20,011 nucleotides of DNA, from contig JBJELD010000021.1 of NCBI GenBank assembly GCA_051878975.1, positions 1-20,011 of the forward strand, given 5' to 3'. The stretch is from Caccovicinus sp051878975. Its GTDB lineage: Bacteria; Bacillota; Clostridia; Lachnospirales; Lachnospiraceae. Positions 17,029 through 20,011 of this stretch are shown here, piece by piece. The notes under the pieces were generated by a model. The model ran no database searches, was not told the DNA's origin, and saw nothing but the letters and a program-made list of their open reading frames with translations. Numbering within the stretch: position 1 is the first letter of the stretch; every line of letters begins with the position of its first letter. A program made the translations under genes and the position numbers.

Positions 17029-17976
17029 TTATTCTCCTCCCTTCGTCAGATTGATTCTCGGGTCTGCTACCTTGTAAAGAAGATCCACAACTACATTCAT
17101 CAGAATGATAAAAGCAGCCAGGAAAATCGTGGTTCCCATAATAACCGGGTAATCACGGTTCTGGATGGACTGTACGAAGTAACGTCCCAGTCCCGGAATA
17201 GAGAATACACTCTCTACCACAAAGCCGCCGCAAAGCGTAAATGCAACCTGCGGTCCAAGATAGGTAATAACCGGAATCAGCGCATTTCTCAGCGCATGCT
17301 TGAAAATAATCTTGTTGTTTTTCAGTCCCTTCGCACGAGCGGTTTTAATGTACTCCTGATTCAGGGAATCCAGCATAGCGGAACGGGTCTGACGAGCTGT
17401 ATAGCACATCGGATAAAATCCCAGAGAGAAACAGGGGAGCACATAGGAACGCCAGCCCAGTGCCGGGTCAAAAATGGTCGGAAAAATCTTCAAAGAAGAC
17501 AGACCTCCGGCCAGTGTCACCAACAATACAGAGGCAACGACAAAGCTTGGCATGGAAATGCCCAGCGTACAAACCACTCTTAAAATACTATCTGTCAGCT
17601 TTCCTCTCTTGAAGGCTGCAAGACATCCCAGCGGAACGCCAACCAGTACGGCCCATGCCAGCGCAATCGCACCTACTTTTGCGGATACCGGGAACATTTC
17701 CCGGATAATGCTTGTTACTGCACGGTTCTTCTGCATCTTCAACGATACTCCCAAATCACCGTGAAGCAGATTATTCAGATACTTCATCAGCTGAATATGA
17801 ACCGGCTGATCCAGTCCATATTTTGCATTTAATGCTGCCAGCGTCGCTTCTGACGGAGTCTTCTCACTTAACCAGGGGCTGCCCGGTACTGCATTCATCA
17901 GAAGGAAGGTTACGCAGGTTACCAGAAAAATCGTAACCACTGCCATCCCCAATCGTTTTGCAAAATATTTGCCCAT
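17029..17976 (-). CDS. oppB: Oligopeptide ABC transporter permease OppB
   Basis: This is the first permease subunit of the importer and the first gene of the oppBCDF transcript. The 315 residues begin with the classic OppB/DppB N-terminus: a short basic start, then TM1 ending LLMNAVPGSPW. AKYGLDQP follows, then the LLHGDLGVSLK segment and the transport domain with several membrane helices. The EAA-type loop is EYIKTARAKGLKNN, and the protein ends with RINLTKGGE. Length and motifs are normal. The ATG is preceded by AGGATGTG, a modest ribosome binding site, 87 bases from the predicted transcription start. The complete B-C-D-F order plus the binding protein argues for an intact, functional importer of oligopeptides. 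Dipeptide or other peptide-like substrates cannot be excluded. Confidence 0.95.
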   Translation of the reverse strand: MGKYFAKRLGMAVVTIFLVTCVTFLLMNAVPGSPWLSEKTPSEATLAALNAKYGLDQPVHIQLMKYLNNLLHGDLGVSLKMQKNRAVTSIIREMFPVSAKVGAIALAWAVLVGVPLGCLAAFKRGKLTDSILRVVCTLGISMPSFVVASVLLVTLAGGLSSLKIFPTIFDPALGWRSYVLPCFSLGFYPMCYTARQTRSAMLDSLNQEYIKTARAKGLKNNKIIFKHALRNALIPVITYLGPQVAFTLCGGFVVESVFSIPGLGRYFVQSIQNRDYPVIMGTTIFLAAFIILMNVVVDLLYKVADPRINLTKGGE

Positions 17977-18069
17977 ATTATCACATCCTACTTTTCTTTT
18001 TCCTCAGCGTCTTTTTGTTGCTTTATCAAATCAATTTCATCTGGATTCTCTCATGCAGCCGACTGCCAT

Positions 18070-18098
18070 ATTGTAACGCATCGGGATACCCCGGTCAA
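18070..18098 (-). promoter_or_regulatory. oppB operon promoter
   Basis: On the minus strand TTGACC (18093-18098) and TACAAT (18070-18075) are separated by exactly 17 bp. Initiation would be near 18063. The spacer contains a small dyad, CGGG-GTAT-CCCG (18082-18093), which could be an operator or chance. The 87-base leader contains one short GCAG-TCGG-CTGC stem close to its 5' end and nothing else obvious. Confidence 0.8.
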
Positions 18099-18132
18099 TA
18101 CAATCCTGCACTGCTTCCCCCGTTTTTTCAAT

Positions 18133-18177
18133 CCAGTTCTGAGAATTATTGTCTTTTTTCCGAAAACACTTGTTTTC
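18133..18177 (-). promoter_or_regulatory. Candidate operator region upstream of the oppB promoter (dyad, CodY-like)
   Basis: GAAAAC-AAGT-GTTTTC (18162-18177) is a perfect 6-bp dyad on the minus strand. AATTCTCAGAACTGG (18133-18147) matches 10 of 15 bases of the CodY consensus AATTTTCWGAAAATT, and the segment around GTTTTCGGAAAA also matches 10 of 15. CodY controls peptide-transport genes in several Firmicutes. The matches are partial and the sites sit about 35-80 bp upstream of the -35 box, so this is a tentative reading. The rest of the 17977-18269 gap holds the promoter, leader and tsf terminator. Confidence 0.3.
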
Positions 18178-18198
18178 TGGGAATATACAAGATAAGGT

Positions 18199-18237
18199 GA
18201 AAGAATAGCCCTTGAAAAATTTGGTTTCTCAAGGGCT
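18199..18237 (-). terminator. Terminator-like hairpin after tsf
   Basis: Arms at 18225-18237 and 18207-18219 pair over 13 bp (AGCCCTTGAGAAA with TTTTTCAAGGGCT, one G-T) around a CCAAA loop. ATTCTTTC follows on the minus strand. The U-tract is imperfect, but the long stem about 30 bases after the tsf stop fits the end of the rpsB-tsf transcript. Confidence 0.75.
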
Positions 18238-18269
18238 TTTCTGGTGATAATGCTATGATGCTCTGCGGT

Positions 18270-19202
18270 TTAAACACCCATCTGCTTTGCAACTTCCTCT
18301 GCAAAGTTTTCTTCCTTCTTAGCCATACCCTCGCCGGTCTCAAAGCGAACAAACTTAACAATCTTAACCTTTGCGCCGTTTGCCTTCGCAACAGACTCAA
18401 CATACTTGGATACAGACTGCTTTCCGTCCTCTGCCTTTACATATACCTGATCCAGCAGACAAATTTCCTTTAATTCCTTGTTAATACGGCCCATAACCAT
18501 GCCGTCGATGATCTTGTCATTTGCATCCGGCTTCTCGTTCTTAGCCGCTACAGTCAGAATTTCTTTCTCTTTTGCAATGTAATCCGCATCTACCTCGTCA
18601 CGGCTGGTGTACAGAGGCTTTAATGCAGCTGCCTGCATAGCTACGTTCTTTGCCATCTCTTTGATCGCATCATTGATTACATCCGTCTCGACAGATACTA
18701 AAACGCCGATCTTGCCGCCTGCATGAATGTAGGATGCAACAAATCCGTTCTCATTGGAAACCTTCTCAAAACGACGGATGTTCATGTTCTCGCCGATAAT
18801 GGAAATCTGGGAGGATAATGCTTCCTTAACGGTTAAGCTCGGATCCTTCTCCCACTTTTCAGCCATGAACTCGTCCATGTTTGCAGCTGTGCTCTTTAAT
18901 GCCTGTGCTGCAACATCTGCTGCGTAAGTGCGGAACTTTTCGTTCTTTGCAACGAAGTCCGTCTCTGCATTTACTTCTACCACTACGGCCTGCTTCTCAT
19001 CTGCAGTCATGTCCGTAACTACGATACCCTCTGCTGCAATACGGCCAGCCTTCTTGGCTGCTCCGGCAAGTCCTTTTTCTCTTAAGAACTCAACTGCCTT
19101 GTCCATGTCGCCATCGGTAGCTGCAAGAGCTTTCTTGCAGTCCATCATGCCGGCACCGGTCATTTCTCTTAATTCTTTTACCATTGCTGCGGTAACTGCC
19201 AT
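18270..19202 (-). CDS. tsf: Translation elongation factor Ts
   Basis: EF-Ts is the guanine nucleotide exchange factor for EF-Tu in the cytoplasm. The 310-residue protein has the N-terminal UBA-like region (VKELREMTGAGMMDCKKAL, about 8-26). The conserved NAETDFVAKNEKF segment (78-90) inserts TDFVAKN into EF-Tu. Core and dimerisation regions follow to the C-terminus. Length is typical. The ATG is preceded by ACGGAGGGAAAG. It lies 80 bases after rpsB, as in most bacteria, and is followed by a terminator-like hairpin, so here the transcript appears to stop before the opp genes. Pairing with pyrH, the usual next gene, is broken. Confidence 0.97.
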   Translation of the reverse strand: MAVTAAMVKELREMTGAGMMDCKKALAATDGDMDKAVEFLREKGLAGAAKKAGRIAAEGIVVTDMTADEKQAVVVEVNAETDFVAKNEKFRTYAADVAAQALKSTAANMDEFMAEKWEKDPSLTVKEALSSQISIIGENMNIRRFEKVSNENGFVASYIHAGGKIGVLVSVETDVINDAIKEMAKNVAMQAAALKPLYTSRDEVDADYIAKEKEILTVAAKNEKPDANDKIIDGMVMGRINKELKEICLLDQVYVKAEDGKQSVSKYVESVAKANGAKVKIVKFVRFETGEGMAKKEENFAEEVAKQMGV

Positions 19203-19235
19203 TTTCTTTCCCTCCGTGTGTCATTCATCATTTCC

Positions 19236-19258
19236 GGCTGTCGGACGATCCGGCAGCC
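19236..19258 (-). other. Hairpin in the rpsB-tsf intergenic region
   Basis: A near-perfect dyad can fold on the minus strand: GGCTG and CAGCC outer arms and CGGA and TCCG inner arms, with one C-A mismatch and a TCG loop. It has no following T-run, so it is not a standard terminator. It sits upstream of the tsf ribosome binding site and could set the tsf to rpsB ratio or mark a processing point. Function is inferred only. Confidence 0.5.
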
Positions 19259-19282
19259 AGAACAGAATTCTTTCTTAGATTA

Positions 19283-20011
19283 TTAAGCCTCTACGTTCTC
19301 CTCAGCCTCCAGCTCGCCTGCAGCCTCTAATTCAGCCTCAGCCTCGCCCTGATTTGCCTCGATAACAGCGTCTGCCATCTTGGAAACGATCAGCTTCACA
19401 GCTCTGATTGCATCATCATTGCCCGGGATCACATAGTCTAACTCTTCTGGGTCACAGTTAGTATCTGCAATACCGATCAGCGGAATACCTAAGGTATGAG
19501 CTTCCTGTACGCAGATTCTTTCCTTCTTCGGGTCTACGATGAAGATTGCATCCGGGATTCTCTTCATTTCCTTGATACCGCCCAGGTTCTTCTCCAGCTT
19601 CTCCCATTCCTTCTTTAACTCGATTACTTCCTTCTTCGGCAGTACATCGAAGGTTCCGTCCTCAGCCATAGCCTCGATCTCTTTTAATCTTGCAATACGG
19701 CTCTGAATGGTCTTGAAATTGGTCAGCATGCCGCCTAACCATCTCTCATTTACATAGAACATACCGCATCTTTCTGCCTCGGTCTTGATTGCGTCCTGAG
19801 CCTGCTTCTTGGTTCCAACAAACAGGATGGTGCCGCCGTCAGCTGCGATGTCTGCGATTGCCTTGTAAGCCTCATCAACTTTGCCTACAGACTTCTGTAA
19901 GTCAATGATATAGATACCGTTTCTCTCGGTATAGATGTATGGAGCCATCTTAGGGTTCCATCTTCTTGTCTGGTGACCGAAGTGTACACCAGCTTCCAGT
20001 AACTGCTTCAT
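19283..20011 (-). CDS. rpsB: 30S ribosomal protein S2 (5' end off window)
   Basis: S2 is a structural protein of the small ribosomal subunit needed for S1 and S21 association in many bacteria. The visible 242 residues start at MKQLLEAGVHFGHQTRRWNP. In close relatives this is preceded by a few residues (MSVIS-like), so the Met at 20011 is probably internal and the true start lies just beyond the window. Family features include PYIYTERNGIYIIDL, LFVGTKKQAQ, MFYVNERWLGGMLTNF, and PDAIFIVDPKKE with AHTLGIPLIGIADTNCDPE. The C-terminus is an acidic Glu/Ala tail. It is the first gene of the rpsB-tsf pair, and its promoter is not in view. Confidence 0.97.
   Translation of the reverse strand: MKQLLEAGVHFGHQTRRWNPKMAPYIYTERNGIYIIDLQKSVGKVDEAYKAIADIAADGGTILFVGTKKQAQDAIKTEAERCGMFYVNERWLGGMLTNFKTIQSRIARLKEIEAMAEDGTFDVLPKKEVIELKKEWEKLEKNLGGIKEMKRIPDAIFIVDPKKERICVQEAHTLGIPLIGIADTNCDPEELDYVIPGNDDAIRAVKLIVSKMADAVIEANQGEAEAELEAAGELEAEENVEA

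Noticed and set aside
9853..18237. Opp block as a recent mobile element
   Set aside because: No integrase, transposase, tRNA target or flanking repeats were seen, and base use looks like that of the neighbouring genes by eye.
17977..18269. Possible small gene in the tsf-oppB gap
   Set aside because: The space is accounted for by a terminator, a candidate operator, a promoter and a leader; no short frame with a good ribosome site and plausible protein was seen.

Overview
The window is a dense, entirely minus-strand stretch of a Gram-positive chromosome. It is most likely a member of the Clostridia close to the Lachnospiraceae. The pointers are a Gram-positive PolC, a complete-looking MEP isoprenoid arm, lipoproteins with long Ala/Ser/Thr/Glu linkers after the lipid-anchored cysteine, strong AGGAGG-type ribosome binding sites, and the gene pair ispG-polC. 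The family assignment is an inference. Sixteen genes are read right to left (from 20011 down to 1). The first (rpsB) and last (polC) are cut by the window edges. No tRNA, rRNA, CRISPR array, transposase or phage gene was seen.

Region 1 (20011-18207) holds the translation genes rpsB (ribosomal protein S2) and tsf (EF-Ts). A hairpin lies between them and a long terminator-like hairpin follows tsf.

Region 2 (18177-9853) is a peptide-import cluster. It contains oppB, oppC, oppD and oppF (two permeases, two ATPases) behind a good promoter, then oppA1 (substrate-binding lipoprotein) with its own consensus promoter and an unusually structured leader. A strong terminator follows, and then a diverged second binding protein, oppA2, with its own promoter and terminator. 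The five core genes form a complete Opp/Dpp-type importer. The separate promoters suggest the binding proteins are made in different amounts from the membrane complex.

Region 3 (9839-1) is the conserved pyrH-frr-uppS-cdsA-dxr-rseP-ispG-polC string. It covers UMP kinase, ribosome recycling factor, undecaprenyl diphosphate synthase, CDP-diacylglycerol synthase, two MEP-pathway enzymes, a site-2 protease and the replicative DNA polymerase. Several junctions are only one base long, so translation is probably coupled. Dxr and IspG feed isoprenoid precursors to UppS for cell-wall lipid carrier, and CdsA activates phosphatidic acid for phospholipids.

The main structural oddity is that regions 1 and 3 normally form one run (rpsB-tsf-pyrH-frr...). 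Here about 8.4 kb carrying the opp cluster separates tsf from pyrH, and pyrH has a separate extended -10 promoter. Other points worth attention are three perfect hairpins in the oppA1 leader, a roughly 100-residue charged insertion in OppC, and an AT-rich dyad upstream of oppB. I did not find a clearly new multi-gene system; every gene belongs to a recognisable family.
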